From Phascolarctos cinereus (Eukaryota; Chordata; Mammalia; Diprotodontia; Phascolarctidae), in NCBI RefSeq assembly GCF_002099425.1, contig NW_018344068.1, positions 9,120,501-9,184,500 of the forward strand: DNA of 64,000 nucleotides, in the 5' to 3' direction. Positions 10,983-24,277 of this stretch are shown one piece after another (position 1 is the first letter of the stretch; each line of letters opens with the position of its first letter). The notes under the pieces were generated by a model, which searched no databases, was not told the DNA's origin, and saw only the letters and a program-made list of their open reading frames with translations. The position numbers and the translations under genes were made by a program.

Positions 10983-13800
10983 CCAACAAACATTTATTGA
11001 ACATCTGTTGTATATAGGCACTGTGCTAGGCATTGAGGAAATATAAAAATGAAAGAGCCTACCTTTCAGACAACCACGGTGAAAGGACTACACAGACTAT
11101 ATATAAAAAGATAAATCAGATAGAAGACTAACTGTGCCAGGCAGGGAAAGAATGGAACAGACAGTAAATGCTACAAGATTCCAGGGGAGGGAGAAAGATA
11201 GTCACAGAAGGTTTTTGGAAGGGATAGAACCCATGGTAGGCTTTGATGGCAAAGTAGGACTTAGGTGAATGGGAAGGAGGCGAATGCCATTTCATCAGGG
11301 AGTCAATGTTCGACCAATACAGGTGCTGGCTCTAGAAAGCTATATAGGCAAGGCGTGTTTTTTCTAAGAGATAAGGATTGAGAGGCTGGTCTGGGTGAAC
11401 CTATGGAAGACCTTGACTGTAGATCTCCTGTTTGTTGACTCTCCGAACAGTCTGCTTGGCTTTCCAACATCTATTTCCTGATTGATTGCTGTTTATTTAC
11501 TTGGTTTCTGCCTCCACTGTTTCCAAGAAACTGAAACAGTCCTTCCAGAAATTTTCTATGTACTCGCAGGAGCGGAAACTCAGCCAGCTTCCTTCATCTA
11601 TGGACACCTACGACCAGGCATGACCGAGGCCTCCCTCCTTTTCATCCCATCACGTCCTTAAACTCCCATTTGGCCACTGTGGCTCTACTCGTACAGCCTG
11701 TTCACAACTTAGGAACGTTGTGTTCCAAAAGCTCATCTGTGGGTCAGCTGGAAACTTCAACTGTATTTCCTCACAGAAACAATGTGGTTAGATTCCCAGG
11801 CCAATTCTCAAATGCCAGTTAACCTATAAAGTAGTCAAATTCCTATTCCAATATCATTCTGTGTCCTAAAGTCTGTGCCAATGGAACATAAATCCTGGAA
11901 GATTTATTAATTTAATAAATATTTATTGAGCCCCTTCTATGTTCAGAGCCTTATTGCCAGATTGTCCCCAGGGGTGAATTTTTCAACAGCAGAAACTCAC
12001 TAAAGACCCTCTTCTAAGGTGAAAGGTGCCTTGGTGAAGGAAGCAGCCACACTAGTGAAATTACAGGCCCTTGAAGTACTGAAGACGATGCAGAGCACTA
12101 GGGGATGTACAAAGCTTGGATAATTGCCTTTGTAGAACTTACTTGGTCCAGGAACGGGGTAAGACAGCAAAGCAGGCAATTACAACATACAATAATATGT
12201 GATAAATATAATAGAGAGTTGCAAAACAAAATGCTGGCCCAGAGGGAAATTAGTTAGCAACCCAAGGGATCCAAAAAGGTTTTATGGAAAAGGTGGCATT
12301 AAAATTGTGCTTTAAGGGAAGGTAGGAATTCAAAGAGAAAGAGAGACCTTCCGGGCAGAGACAATAACGAAGGACAGAGAATATTCACGTAGCCCAGTTG
12401 AGATGAAGCACAGAAGGGATACTGGAGGGTAGTAGGAGATAAGGCTGGAAATGTAGAGTAGAACCAGATTATCGAGGACTTTCATTGTCAAGCAAAGGAG
12501 TTTTGATTTTGTTCAGTAGTAGTAGGGAGCCAAAGAAGACCTCAGAGGAAAGGGGTGATATGGTCAGGTATGCATAGGAAAGGTTAGTGTGACAACAGCA
12601 TGAAGAACATTTTGGACATGGGGTGGAGAGCAGAGGCAGGAAGACCATCAGGAAGCTTTTGCAGTAGTCTAAGTAGGTGGTAATGAGGGCCTGTAATGCT
12701 TAGTGTCAGTGGGAATAGAGAGCCTGGACAGATACAATTCAGTTTGCTTCAACCAATGCTTATTAAACACCTCCTGTTGTAAGGCACTATGCTAGAGGTA
12801 TTAGAGATACAAAGAGCACCAGACAGTACCTGCCCCCAAACAGCTTACATTCTATAGGAGGGATACAACAGATTTTATAATATTAAGTAGAAAGTGGGGT
12901 GGGGAAGAAGGTGAAATTAGTGTTCTAGGAAAATTTGAGTAGGGAGTTAGAGACCTGATCTATCTGCTGACCTTGGACAAGTCACTTCACCTCCTTAGGC
13001 CTCGGTTTTCTTGTCCATAAAAATAAGGAGGCTGAACTAGATGGCCCCTGAAGTCCTCTGATCCTACTATGAACTAGGAGAATCAGGGAAGGATTCACAG
13101 GAGAAGGAAGGAAACACATATTTATTAAGCACCTACTATGTACCAGAAACTTTATTGACATTATTTAATTTAATCCTCAGAACAACTCTAGAAGGTAGAG
13201 ATAGGTGGTATTATCATCCCCATTTTATAATTGAGGAAATTGAGGCAGATAGAAGTTAAATAACTTGTTCAAGATCACACAACTACTGAGTGTCTAAGGT
13301 AGGTTTTGAACTCAGGTCCCAACTTCTGTCCATTGAATCACCTTGATGCTTCCACAGGCAGATTACCACTGAACTAAATCTTAGAGTATGTATGAAAAGG
13401 ATTCTGAAATAGGAAAGTTAGAAATGAATACCTTCCAGGCATGGGAAATGATTTCTATGTATTATGTGTGTGTAAGAGAGAGAAAGTACAAAGGCAGAAA
13501 GAGACTGAATATCAAGTTTGGGGGAATACTTGGGGGTTCAGTTTGGCCAGAACATAAGAGTTGTGAAGAGAAATAATATAAAATAAGGCTGAAAAGTAGA
13601 TTGGAGCCACATTATGGGGGTGTCTTAAAAACCAGGCTTGGGGGTTCGTATTTTATATCAAAGGCAATAAGGAGTACTGAAAGTTCTTAAGCAGGAGGAT
13701 GTTATGGTCAGAGTTAGGCCCTAAAGAAATTATTTTGGTAGCTCTGTAAGTTTGGACAGAGAAGGAAAATACTGAAAGTAGAAAAACCAGTTATGTGGCT
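10983..13800 (+). repeat. Cluster of long mammalian repeats and MIR pieces
   Basis: Several diverged copies of the long element described at 8063 lie in tandem or overlap (10983-11430, 12120-12735, 12745-13080, 13385-13790). An antisense MIR-like copy sits at about 13100-13370. I see no gene in this block. Confidence 0.5.
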
Positions 13801-13879
13801 ATTTTTTTTAAAGTGTTAACTTGCATCAATGAGCATAAGTATTCAAATGCAAATTTAAAATAAAAATAGGATGTGTTGC

Positions 13880-14182
13880 ATGTATACACATATACATATA
13901 TGCACACACATACATACATATGCACACAATGCATACATGTATACCATGTACATATATGCGTGGTACATGTGGATACATATGCATACACCTACACACACAA
14001 TCACCTACATATACATAGATACACATGTGCATATATACATGTATGTGTATATATACATGTATGTGTGTATATGTGTAAGTGTGTATCTCTGTGTGTATAT
14101 ATATAATATATATTTATATATTATATATATATACATACACACATACATATATACACACACACACACATATACACATATATAT
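13880..14182. repeat. Compound (CA/TA/TG)n alternating purine-pyrimidine tract
   Basis: About 300 bp of mixed CACA, CATA, TATA and TGTG runs, with several short palindromes. Frames read through it, such as 13871-14191, are low-complexity artefacts. Confidence 0.9.
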
Positions 14183-14189
14183 GAAAAAT

Positions 14190-16200
14190 AAGACAGTGGC
14201 CAAGTTGTCTTGCTTATTTCTGTGACCGCTTTTGAATTTTTTTATGTTTTTAACATGGATTTATTGCAGTTATTTTTGTCCTTGGTGACATACTAATTGT
14301 CAGCATGAATGTTTTCTTACCTTTTTTTTTCACTCTGTCTCGTTCACTCTATCATTTCATAATACTCAGATCTGTTTATTTATTCTGTCTCATCTCATAT
14401 TTCATGATACCCAGATCTATTAATTCACTTCCTTATTTTGGGATAACTCTACTTTTGTTTCCAGAATCTTGCCCTTACAAATAGTGCTGCCAGGAATATT
14501 TTTTTGTTGATATATAACTCAAGGCTTCAGGTAGAACCTCTGATCCCACACGGACCAGGTTCATTCTTGGGAATTTTATGTCCTGTTATGTTCCTGGGAA
14601 CATACAAGTTTGGTTTGTCTCTCTCTCTTGGCCCTGCTTCCCTGCACCGATGCCAACAAAACAAACAAAGCCCAGCTTTATTGGAGGCAATGATAACATT
14701 TGAGAGCCCTGAAGCACTATTAAGATACATTATTGCTTAACAGATTCAACTAGGTTATTATTGACCTCACTCTCCAGATATTTAAAATCTGTAACTAGAA
14801 AGGTATTGTGATTTGCTCAAGGTCACCAAGTGAATTAATGGCAGATTAGCCCAATGCTCTTTGTTTTATATCATGATGCCTCATCCCTTTTCCCCACTGA
14901 ATGCAAGGCCAATGGTCATAGTTGCCATTTATAGTTTTAAGGTTTACAAAGTTTGTTTCTATTATCTCCTTTGAATGTCACAGAAAAGTCTTCGTACTAT
15001 GGACATTATTATCCTCATTTTTACAAATAAAGGCACTAAAGCCAGAGAGATTAAATGACTTGCTGAGACCCAGATCTTCCCAGGGCTCTGTCCACCACCT
15101 AATACTGCCTCTGCAAGGGTGGGAGGCAAAGTTCCCACCAAGGGTCAAGGTTTAGGGAATTGAGGTCATTTCCAGCTCTATGTATCTATGTTCCTATGGC
15201 TGAGGAGGAAGCTACTCAAGGGAGCTGGTTAGGCCCCTTTGGAACACCATGTCACCACCAAGGAGAAAGGGAAGTATTTGCTGACCACCAAGTATCTTTA
15301 CTTTTCGGCTGAATACTAATGAGTCTAACAGACTGTTTGCAGTGTTGAGTCCTTTGTGTCTTAGGCCTTTTCTGTGGGAGGTGAAACAAAATCTCTTCCA
15401 TAACTGATACTCATATTGTATGTTGAGTATTTTTTCAGGAAAGGTCTCTGTTACCCCTATCTGGGAAGATTGAAATATGACCCATACCTACAGGGGTTTG
15501 TTGGTAAATGTTTAATTACCAGCTCTCCATGAAAAAAATTCGCATGACACACTTTAAAGTTTAATCTCAATCCTTAGTACTTTCTCCATCACTCCTTAAG
15601 TCTAAGCAATAAACAAAACTATAAACAAAGCCCGGATTTGTGGTTTTTGTCAATTCCCAAGAACTCAAAATTTGAGAGCTGGCTCTAATGCACTCCTGCT
15701 ATCCCAGATCAGAAACACCCAATATCTATCCTGTATACCTCAAAGGACAGTCTTGAGCTTGGCATGTTGGTCACATTCTATGTAAATCAGTTAAATCAAC
15801 AAGCTTTTTTTTTTCTTTCTTTTCCAGAGCTCCTGCTACTGTACAGGGCCCTGTACCAGATTATGCAGACCCAGGTGAAAGGGAGATCAGACCTCACTTA
15901 ATGAAGGCTTTTGGAAAGACACAGGATTTCTTGCCAGTGGATCAACTCTATACTTACAAATCTACATTTCCAACTTTGATCCATATTCCAGTCCTATATC
16001 TCCATTTATTTGCTGGGCATATCCACTTGGAAACTGACCCCTCACATTCAACAGGTCTAAAACCAAACACATTTACCCCCCCCATACTTCTGATGTCTCT
16101 GTCAATAATAATACCATTTACCTAGTAAACCTTGGAGTCATCTTTGGTTCTCCTGTCTCTCTTAGGTTCCTCTCTTCATATCCAGTCAATCACTAAGTAC
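14190..16200. other. Gene-free stretch with old repeats
   Basis: MIR-like antisense pieces lie at about 14770-14890 and 14930-15090. The remainder is unique-looking sequence without conserved frames or splice-linked exons that I can recognise. Confidence 0.5.
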
Positions 16201-16207
16201 TAATCCC

Positions 16208-16835
16208 AGTAGTAGTAATAATAATGATAGCTAGCATTTATATAGCGCATTCTATATTATTTCATTTGATCTTCACAACAACTTTGGGAAGTAAGTACTA
16301 TTATTATTATCTCTGTTTTATGGAGATAAATAAAAGTTAAGTGATTTGCCCAAGGATACACAGCTAGTAAGGGCAGCTAGGTGGCACAGTGGATAGAGTA
16401 CCACGCCTGTAGTCAGAAAGACTCATCTTTCTGAATTCAAATCCAGCCTCAGACCCTTACTAGCTGTGTGACACTGGGTAAGTCACTTAACCTCATCTGT
16501 AAAACGAGCTGGAGTGGATAGAGCACTGGCCCTGGAGTCAGAAGGACCTGAGTCCAAATCTGGCCTCAGACCAAACACTTGACACTTACTAGCTGTGTTA
16601 CCCTGGGCAAGTCACTTAACTCCAACTGCCTTAAAAAAAAAAACGAGCTGGAGAAGGAAATGACAAACCACTTCACTATCTTTGCTAAGAAAACCCCAAT
16701 GGGTCATAAAGAGTCAAGTACAACTAAAAAAATGACTCAACAGCAACAAAGCTAGTAAGTATCTGAGGCTAGATTTGAACTTAGATCTTCCTGACTCCAA
16801 GTCCAGCACTGAATCCATTGTGCCACTTAGCTGTT
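16208..16835. repeat. Triple-nested SINE stack
   Basis: An old antisense CORE-SINE (16208-16370 and 16750-16835) was split by a plus-strand SINE carrying a BovB-type tail, flanked by AGCTAGTAAG at 16362-16371 and 16750-16759. That SINE was in turn split by a third one at 16515-16639, flanked by AAAACGAGCTGGAG at 16501-16514 and 16640-16653. Each layer gives the order of insertion. Confidence 0.85.
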
Positions 16836-16859
16836 CTACCCTACTTTAAAGTTCTTTGT

Positions 16860-17420
16860 ATGTGTCCTTTCCTCCATTCTCTTGGCCAATACCCTGGCGC
16901 AAGCCCTCATTACCTCCCTACTAGATTACTGTAATAGCCACCTCCCTGACTTCTGTCCCTCTCCCATCTAGTCCATCCTTAACACATATGCCCAAGTCTT
17001 CCTAATGTAGAGTTATCATCATGTCAACCCTGACTGGCTCCCTACTGCCCACAGGATACCAACGTCCTTCAATATCTGACCCCAGTCTACATTTCCGGCC
17101 ATAACTGCAACTGCTCCTTTTCCCAAACTCTCAGATGTCACACTGGTCTATTTACCCTCCCTCAAAAACATCTTGTACTTTCCCATTACTGTTTTTGCTC
17201 ACGTTGTCCCTGATCTTTCTAGGAAGGACTCTCCTTCTCTGTTCCATCTCCAGCTGTTGAAAGATTCTCTCCACTCAAGGTGCAACTCAGGTGTCATTCC
17301 CCACAACTGAAAGGGATCCTTCCCTTTTGAAGTCTCTTGCAGCATTTTATTTGGACCCCGTCTTTACTCTCATCAAATTCATTATTTTTTTTTACTATTT
17401 TTTACTACAAATTGCATTTT
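16860..17420 (+). repeat. L2-type LINE fragment
   Basis: Pyrimidine-rich sequence with the wording typical of L2 3' parts ('cctccctactagattactgt', 'gactggctccctactgccca'). It is diverged and non-coding. A MIR-like antisense piece follows at about 17640-17790, and another at about 18940-19060. Confidence 0.55.
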
Positions 17421-19151
17421 GAAACAGCCCCTAAAATTCCCTAAATCTTTAAGGTACCAGACAAGGATGAGAAACGCAGGGAGCAAGGAGCTGAATTGCC
17501 TGGAATGGTCACGTAAAGGGAATTGCAAAAGGACAATGGAGAGCTATTAAAACAAAGAGAGGCATCTGTTTTATAGGAAGCACACTGAAAACATTAGTGA
17601 GAGATCAGAGGATCATTGGTCTAAAGCTGGAAGGCCTCTCAGAGGTCATCCAGTTTAAGGCACCCCCTCTTGCCCACTTTACAGATGATAAAACTGAATT
17701 CTTAGGAGATTCTGACTTGCCTGAGGCCACACAAATAGTAAGAGTCAGAAGTGAAATTTGAACCCAGGTCCTCTGACTATTAAACCACGCAGCACAGATG
17801 GTGAGCCTACCACGTGATTCCAAGGAGGGGTAATTCTGTCCTTGGGTCAAAATTGGCAGCTTTTAGATTGCTGGTGAGGCCACAATCACATGGAGGCAAG
17901 CACAACAGCACAGCCTAGTAAGAGCAGGAAGGCATGACTGTATGGGGAGATTCCAGTGGAGCATAAAACAGAGTCCGTCCTTGGGAGAAGTCCCAGGCAG
18001 CAACTGATCTTGAATTATTTCACTTCCCCAGGCCCTAAGAACAGGAGTGAGATGTTGGTGACCCAATTTCTCCTCTTTCCCCCATTTGTTTTGAAAGGAA
18101 AATTGGAAAGAGCTTCTCTGAAAAGTTACTTGGTTGCGTCTTGGAATACTCTAGTGAAAGAGGAAGAAGTGGAGACTTCAGATTGCAACTGGAGTAGTAC
18201 CATTGCTCAGTTTTAATATTGCCCTTTTTATTTTGTATTCTACTCAGTAAAGGTACCCTAATCTATGATGGGAGTGTCTGTTCTTTTGGATCATGCAAAG
18301 TTGGGATAAGACTCTTAAAGGAGTATGGACAAAGGAGTCAATTTTGTTAAATTTGTGAAATACTCTATAATGGTAATGCTTACATTTTAAACCAGAAGTT
18401 GAGCCAGGACAGAAACTGGTTAGGTAATAGGATGCCTGGAATACTTGAGGATATATGCATAGTGATACTGACAGGCAGTGCAGGCTGAGCATGTGCTGAG
18501 GCCCAGACTGATATTCTGAACTCAGAGGGACATCTGGTGGTTGATATTGAGATTACGCTCAGGGTTTCCCCATGACTGGGAGGCATGCGGGCATTGTGGG
18601 TCGGCCTATCTTTCCTATGAAGTGCCCATTCATGTGAAGACAGGCACTTATGCATAGAAGAAAACATCTGTACTTAATCCTTGCATTATTACTGATTTGT
18701 GTAATGTTTTATCTCTATCTTTTTTTGTGTGTCACTGTTGGCTGAGGCCTGCTCCCTCTCCCCTACTTAATCCTCCTCCAAAAGACCCTGGCCTGGTAGC
18801 AAGAGAGTCAGCTTTTCTGTCCCCAACCTGGAAGGATAGAGACTACACCTGTGATTTCATTTGTATAAGGAATTCCCAGATGAGGAGACTCCTACCAATA
18901 CAGATCAGCACCTTGTCTGCAATTTATAGTCCTATTAGAGAGTTAGAGTACTAAGACTTACCCAGGGTCTCACAGCTAGTATAAATCAGAGACAGGATTT
19001 GAACTCAGGTCTTCCTGGTTCCAAGGCCAGATCTCTATATACTCTGCCATGAGGCATCTTGTAAATAAAGTTTACGTATGGTTCATGTATAGTTCTCCCC
19101 AATGGGTCCTCTCCCACAAAGGTACTCAATGTGCAACATAGGTATCATATA

Positions 19152-20706
19152 TTATTGTTGTTGTTTAGTCGTGTCTGACTCTTTGTGACTCCAAGAACCA
19201 TAGTACACCAGGACCTTTTATCTTCCACTATCTGCCAAAGTCTGTCCAAGATCATATTCATTGCTCCCATGATACCATTTACCAACTCATTCTCTGCTGT
19301 CCCCTTCTCCTTTTGCCGTCAATTTTCCCTAACATCAGGGTCTTTTCCAATGAGTCCTGTCCTCTCATTATGAGGTCAAAGTATTTAAGCTTCAGTTTCA
19401 GTACGTGACCTTCCAGCAAACAGTCTGAGTTAATTTCTCTAAGTATTGACTGATTTGATCTCCTTTCTATCCAAGGGACTCTCAAAAGTCTCTAGCACCA
19501 CAATTCGAAAATGTCAATTCTGTGGCACTCACAATCCAACTCTCATAGCCATACATCACTACTAGAAAAACCATAGCTTTGATTATACAGACATTTGTTG
19601 GCAAGGTGACATCTCTGCTTTTTAGTATGCTGTCCAGATTTGCCAATTTTCCCCAAAGATTGTGTCTTTTAATTCCACAGCTGTAGTTGCGTCTGCAATG
19701 ATCTTCAAGCCCAAGAATATAAAATCTGACAATGCTTCCATTTCTTTTCCTTCTTTTTGCCAGGAAATGATGAGACTGGTTGCCAAGATATTAGTTTTTG
19801 TTTTTCTTTTTATGTTAAGCTTCAAGCCAGCTTTTATACACACCTCTTTCACCCTCATCGAGAGGCTTCTTAATTTCACTTCACTTTCGGCCATCAGAGT
19901 GGCATCATCTCCATATCTGAGACCGTTGCTATTTCTCTTGGCAATCATGATTCTCACTTTTGACTCATCCAGCTTGACATTTCACGTGATACATTCTGCA
20001 TAGAAGTTAAATAAAGTGAGAATATGCAGCCTTGCCATACTCCTTTTCCAATCTTAAGCCAGTTATTTCATGTTCAATTCTAACTGCTGCTTCTTGGCTT
20101 GCATATAGATTCCTCGGGAGACAAAGTGAGCTGGTACTCCCATCACTCTGAGGACCTGCCACATTTTGTTGTGATCCACATAATCAAAGGCTTTAGTGTA
20201 GTCAATGAAATGGAAGTAGATGTTTTTTTTCTGGAACTCCCTTGCTTTCTCCATAATCCAGCAAATGTTGGCAATTTGGTCTCTAATTCCTCTGTCTCTT
20301 TGAAAACCAGCCTGCTCCTCTGTTGATTCTCAGTTCACATATTACTGGAGCCTAGCTGGCAGAATCTGAAGCACAACCTTGCTAGCGCGTGAAATCAGTG
20401 CAATTGTTCTGTAATTTGAACATTCTTTGGTATCGTCCCTCTTTAAGACTGGGATGTAAACTGATCTTTTCCAATCCAGTGGCCACTGTTGAGTTTTCCA
20501 AATTTGCCAGTATATTGAGTGCAGCACTTTAACAGCATCATCTTTTAGCGTTTTAAATAGTTCAGCTAGAATTCCATTACCTCCACTAGCCTTATTGTTA
20601 GCAATGCTTCCTAAGGCCCACTTGACTTCATTCTCCAGGATGTCTAGCTCTAGATCAGTAACTACACTATCATGGTTATCAGTGATGTTAAGATCTTTCT
20701 TTTATC
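19152..20706 (-). mobile_element. BovB/RTE LINE, 5'-truncated
   Basis: On the minus strand this reads as the reverse transcriptase and C-terminal part of a BovB-type RTE element. Recognisable pieces are IWKTQQWPLDWKRSVYIPV, ECSNYRTIALIS, KAFDYVDHNKMW, the catalytic box as LRYGDDATLMAESE, and SLEKTLMLG. The usual box is YADD, so here Ala is Gly. Stops and frame breaks show it is dead. The 3' end is 'acgactaaacaacaacaata'. Imperfect 13-bp direct repeats, AGGTATCATATAT at 19140-19152 and AGGTATCACGTAT at 20707-20719, look like the target-site duplication. Confidence 0.9.
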
Positions 20707-20785
20707 AGGTATCACGTATGGGACAGCTTTTATTTCACGAACCATGGAAAATACATAGGACTAACTATGGATTCAAGACAGAACT

Positions 20786-21200
20786 AGACCTTCTGGTTGT
20801 TGTTTTTGTTGTTGTTTGTCCTTTATTTTCAAAGAGGACCAATGACATCACAGGGTGATGTCTAGACTGGTGCGTGAATTGTATATAAATGAGGCATAGA
20901 TGCACAAAGTTGGCAGCCTCACTTTCTCTTCCAGAGTTGTCAAAGTCCAATGGTAAAAGTCAAGATGGCTGGTGATGCCCCAGGATGCCACCTTGGTGTC
21001 TTTGATGTCTGATCAAGCTCTAAGTGCTCCACAGCTCTTGCTTCAGCCTCCTTCATAGCCATTGGAACAAATTGTTCTCATTTACCCATTCTTCTATGGG
21101 GAAGTCTTCACATGTTTGGGATAGACACCCCTCCTAACTCACCAATGGGTCTGAGGCCAGTTGGCTACCCTCAACTGGTTTAGGCTGTCTACTGAGACAG
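20786..21200 (-). repeat. SINE with RTE-type tail, antisense
   Basis: Reading on the minus strand it ends in 'tgatgtcattggtcctcttt' and 'aaaggacaaac', like the copy at 8845. It abuts the BovB LINE. A GTT-rich run marks its tail. Confidence 0.6.
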
Positions 21201-21261
21201 TAGTGTGAATGCTATGTATGCGATACCTTCTTGGAGCCATGGATGAAAATAGAGTGCCAGA

Positions 21262-21560
<299 letters not shown>

Positions 21561-22366
21561 AAAGCAGGGTGCCAAGTAGATGCCAAAGCTGGATCAGCAG
21601 CCTTGAAAGGAATCAGGCAAGCCCTTACACCAGACGGCTAGTCTTCCTTGAAACCCACCCACCCAATATACCTAGCTCTAGTAGTAGAGAATCAGTCAAG
21701 CTGTGGATAGAAAAGCAGACCTAAGGATCCCAGCTGAGCAGTTCAGCCAGCAGAACTGCTGTACCCAGAGGGGAGCAGCACAAGGACTCCACAAGGGGAA
21801 CACTGGAACCCTGTAGTACTAGAGGTGAGAGTACCTTTGGCCCTGTGTCCCTTCTAAGTAGACCTTACAATTAGGGTGCTCTCAGCTTGTGTCCATTCTT
21901 CCTATTGATGATGTGATTATGTATGCAATAGAGCATCACAGATTTATGGGCAAATGTTTTATAACTACTATACTTATCATATCGTCCTGGTAAATGCTTT
22001 GAGCTATTAAATGTAAGCTCACCAGTGGGGGCTTTTCACTTATAGTTTTAGGAGCTTGAACCCATGGAGTACTAGTACCTATGAAAATACATACTTCCTG
22101 GGGGTGGGGTGGGAGAATCCAATCTGTGAGTGAGACTCTATGATCCCTTTTCAGTTCTGATATTTTAGAATTCTATTTTTTAGAGAATAGAAATGTAATG
22201 AGAGGATGCCTTTCCTTGGATTCTGAAAATAGCACCAAGGAGGGATAAGACAGGGCCTAAGATCCATAGTTTCAGGTTGCCTGGTAGTAATAATAGTAAT
22301 AACTTGTTAACATAATACTAAAAGATATGAAAAGTCACTCACTATATACATTATCACTAGGATAGT

Positions 22367-23000
22367 AAAATGCTAGAACTGGAGTCAGAAAGACCTAAGC
22401 TCAAATGTAGCCTCAGATGCTTACTATCTATGTGATACTGGGCAAGAAACTTAACTTGCCTGCCTCACTTTTCTCATCTGTAAAATGAAGGTAATGATAG
22501 TACCTACCTCCCAGGGTTATAAGGATACAATTAGATACATAATTGTAAAGTGCTTTGTAAATCTTAAAGGGCTACATAAACACTAGCTATTATTATCACA
22601 TTTGATTCTTACAACTCTGGGATGGCTGCGATTAAGACATTTTGCAGATGTGGAATCTGAGCCTCAGAAAAATCAAGTGATTTGTCCAGCGTCACACACC
22701 TACTAACTCTCTGAAGGCAGAAGAATCTGAACTCAGGTCTCTCCAACCATCAGCTAGGTAACAGATAGAGTACCAGGCCTGAAGTCTCCAGGAAGGCCTG
22801 AGTTCAAATATGACCTCAGACACTTACTAGCTGTATGATCTGGCCAAATCACTTAACCCATTTATCTAAATTTCCCCAAATGTAAAATGGGAATCATCGC
22901 AGCCTCTACCTCCCTGGGTTGTTATGAGGATCAAATAAGACAATAATTGTGAAGTACTAAGCATGGTATTTAGCAAGTGTGTTAGCTGTTATTTTTAAGT
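22367..23000. repeat. MIR/CORE-SINE cluster
   Basis: Three diverged copies follow one another: 22367-22605 (+), 22605-22745 (-) and 22755-23000 (+). The plus copies keep 'tcatctgtaaaatg' type wording and 'gggttgttatgagga'. Confidence 0.6.
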
Positions 23001-23114
23001 AATATTTTCTAACATTAAACATTATTATTAAACAATGATGTATTATTATTTTATAATATGTTAAATAATAATATATTAATTTAGAACAGTGGCTGGCACA
23101 TAGTAAGTTCTGCA

Positions 23115-23710
23115 TGTTGTTGTTCAGTTTGGACTCTTAAGTGACCTCATTTGGGGTTTTCTTGGCAAAGATACTAGAATGGTTTGTCATTTCCTTCTCT
23201 AGCTCATTTTACAGATGGGGAACTGAGGTAAATAGGGTTAGGGGACTTGCCACCGGTCACACAGCTAGTGTATGAGGTCATATTTGAACTTAGGTCTTCC
23301 TCCACTCCAGGCCCAGCCCTCTACCCACTGCACCACCTAGTTGCCCCTAAGTGCTAAACAAATGTTAGCTATTATTATTATTCCTGACTCCAAGTCCAGG
23401 ATTACATCAAAGATATAGAACTGGGGGCAGCTAGGTGGCGCAGTGGATAGAGCACCGGCCCTGAAGTCAGGAGGACCTGAGATCAAATCTGGCCTCAGAC
23501 CAAACACTTCACACTTACTAACGGTGATCCTAGGCAAGTCACTTAACCCCAATTGCCTTAAAAAAAAAAAAGATGCAGAACTGGCAGGGCCCTTAGGCCA
23601 ACTCTTTCATCTCATTTTACAGTTGAGGAAATTTAGCCCCAAAGGAGGTAAAATGAGGTCACACAGGTAGTACCAGGTCACAAACAGAACTTGAACCTAG
23701 ATCATTTGAC
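23115..23710. repeat. Three SINE copies just upstream of the PITP promoter
   Basis: 23115-23346 is an antisense SINE with a BovB-type tail. 23425-23570 is a plus-strand tRNA-headed SINE flanked by AGATATAGAACTGG (23411-23424) and AGATGCAGAACTGG (23571-23584), a target-site duplication with two changes. 23585-23710 is an antisense MIR-like piece. Confidence 0.75.
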
Positions 23711-23877
23711 TGCAGAGTCTCCTTTCTACTTTTCTGTGGGTCATGAGGCAGCACAGACACCTCCGGGAACGTTCCTACCTCCAGTCAGTCTCTTTGTTCA
23801 CCCCTCAGGCCACACCCTCAACCTCTGATACCCTTAAAGGTGGAGCCTTGAAATTGAAGGCCCCTTCCCTTCAAAAA

Positions 23878-24277
23878 ACTACACTTCCCAGCATGGCTAG
23901 CGCCAAATGCCTGCCCAGGAGAGGGGGAAGGTTGGCGCATTGCCTGCTGGGAATAGTAGTCCTTTCTGTCGGCGTACTCCGCCCCTGGCACGTGTCTCCC
24001 CCAAGGGCCGAATCTCCACGACTCTAGCGAGGATCTATCTCTTCTCTACATGGGCCGGGAGGTGGGGAGCGCTTTCCGGAGCCCTTTGGGATGACGTCAT
24101 CTCGTCGAGCCCGAAGCCGCTCGGCCCCTGCCCGTCACCGGGCGGAAATGGCTGAGATTGGGAGTTAGCGGTATTGTTGGGGAGCAGGGTCTCCAGTTTC
24201 CGCTTCCGGAAGGGGGGGAGGGGTGGCCACCGGCCGGGGTGGGGTGGGGGGTCCCCATTGGAGAAACTAGAAGCGAG
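23878..24277 (+). promoter_or_regulatory. CpG-rich promoter of the class I PITP gene
   Basis: GC content and CpG density rise sharply here after the repeats. Two inverted ZNF143/SBF-type motifs are present: ACTACACTTCCCAGCATGGC at 23878-23897, and the reversed form at 23942-23960. A full CRE, TGACGTCA, is at 24092-24099. There is no TATA box, as usual for a housekeeping promoter. It ends at the exon 1 ATG. Factor binding is inferred from motifs. Confidence 0.7.

Noticed and set aside
13871-14191. His/Tyr/Thr-rich frames
   Set aside because: They are translations of the CA/TA repeat tract.
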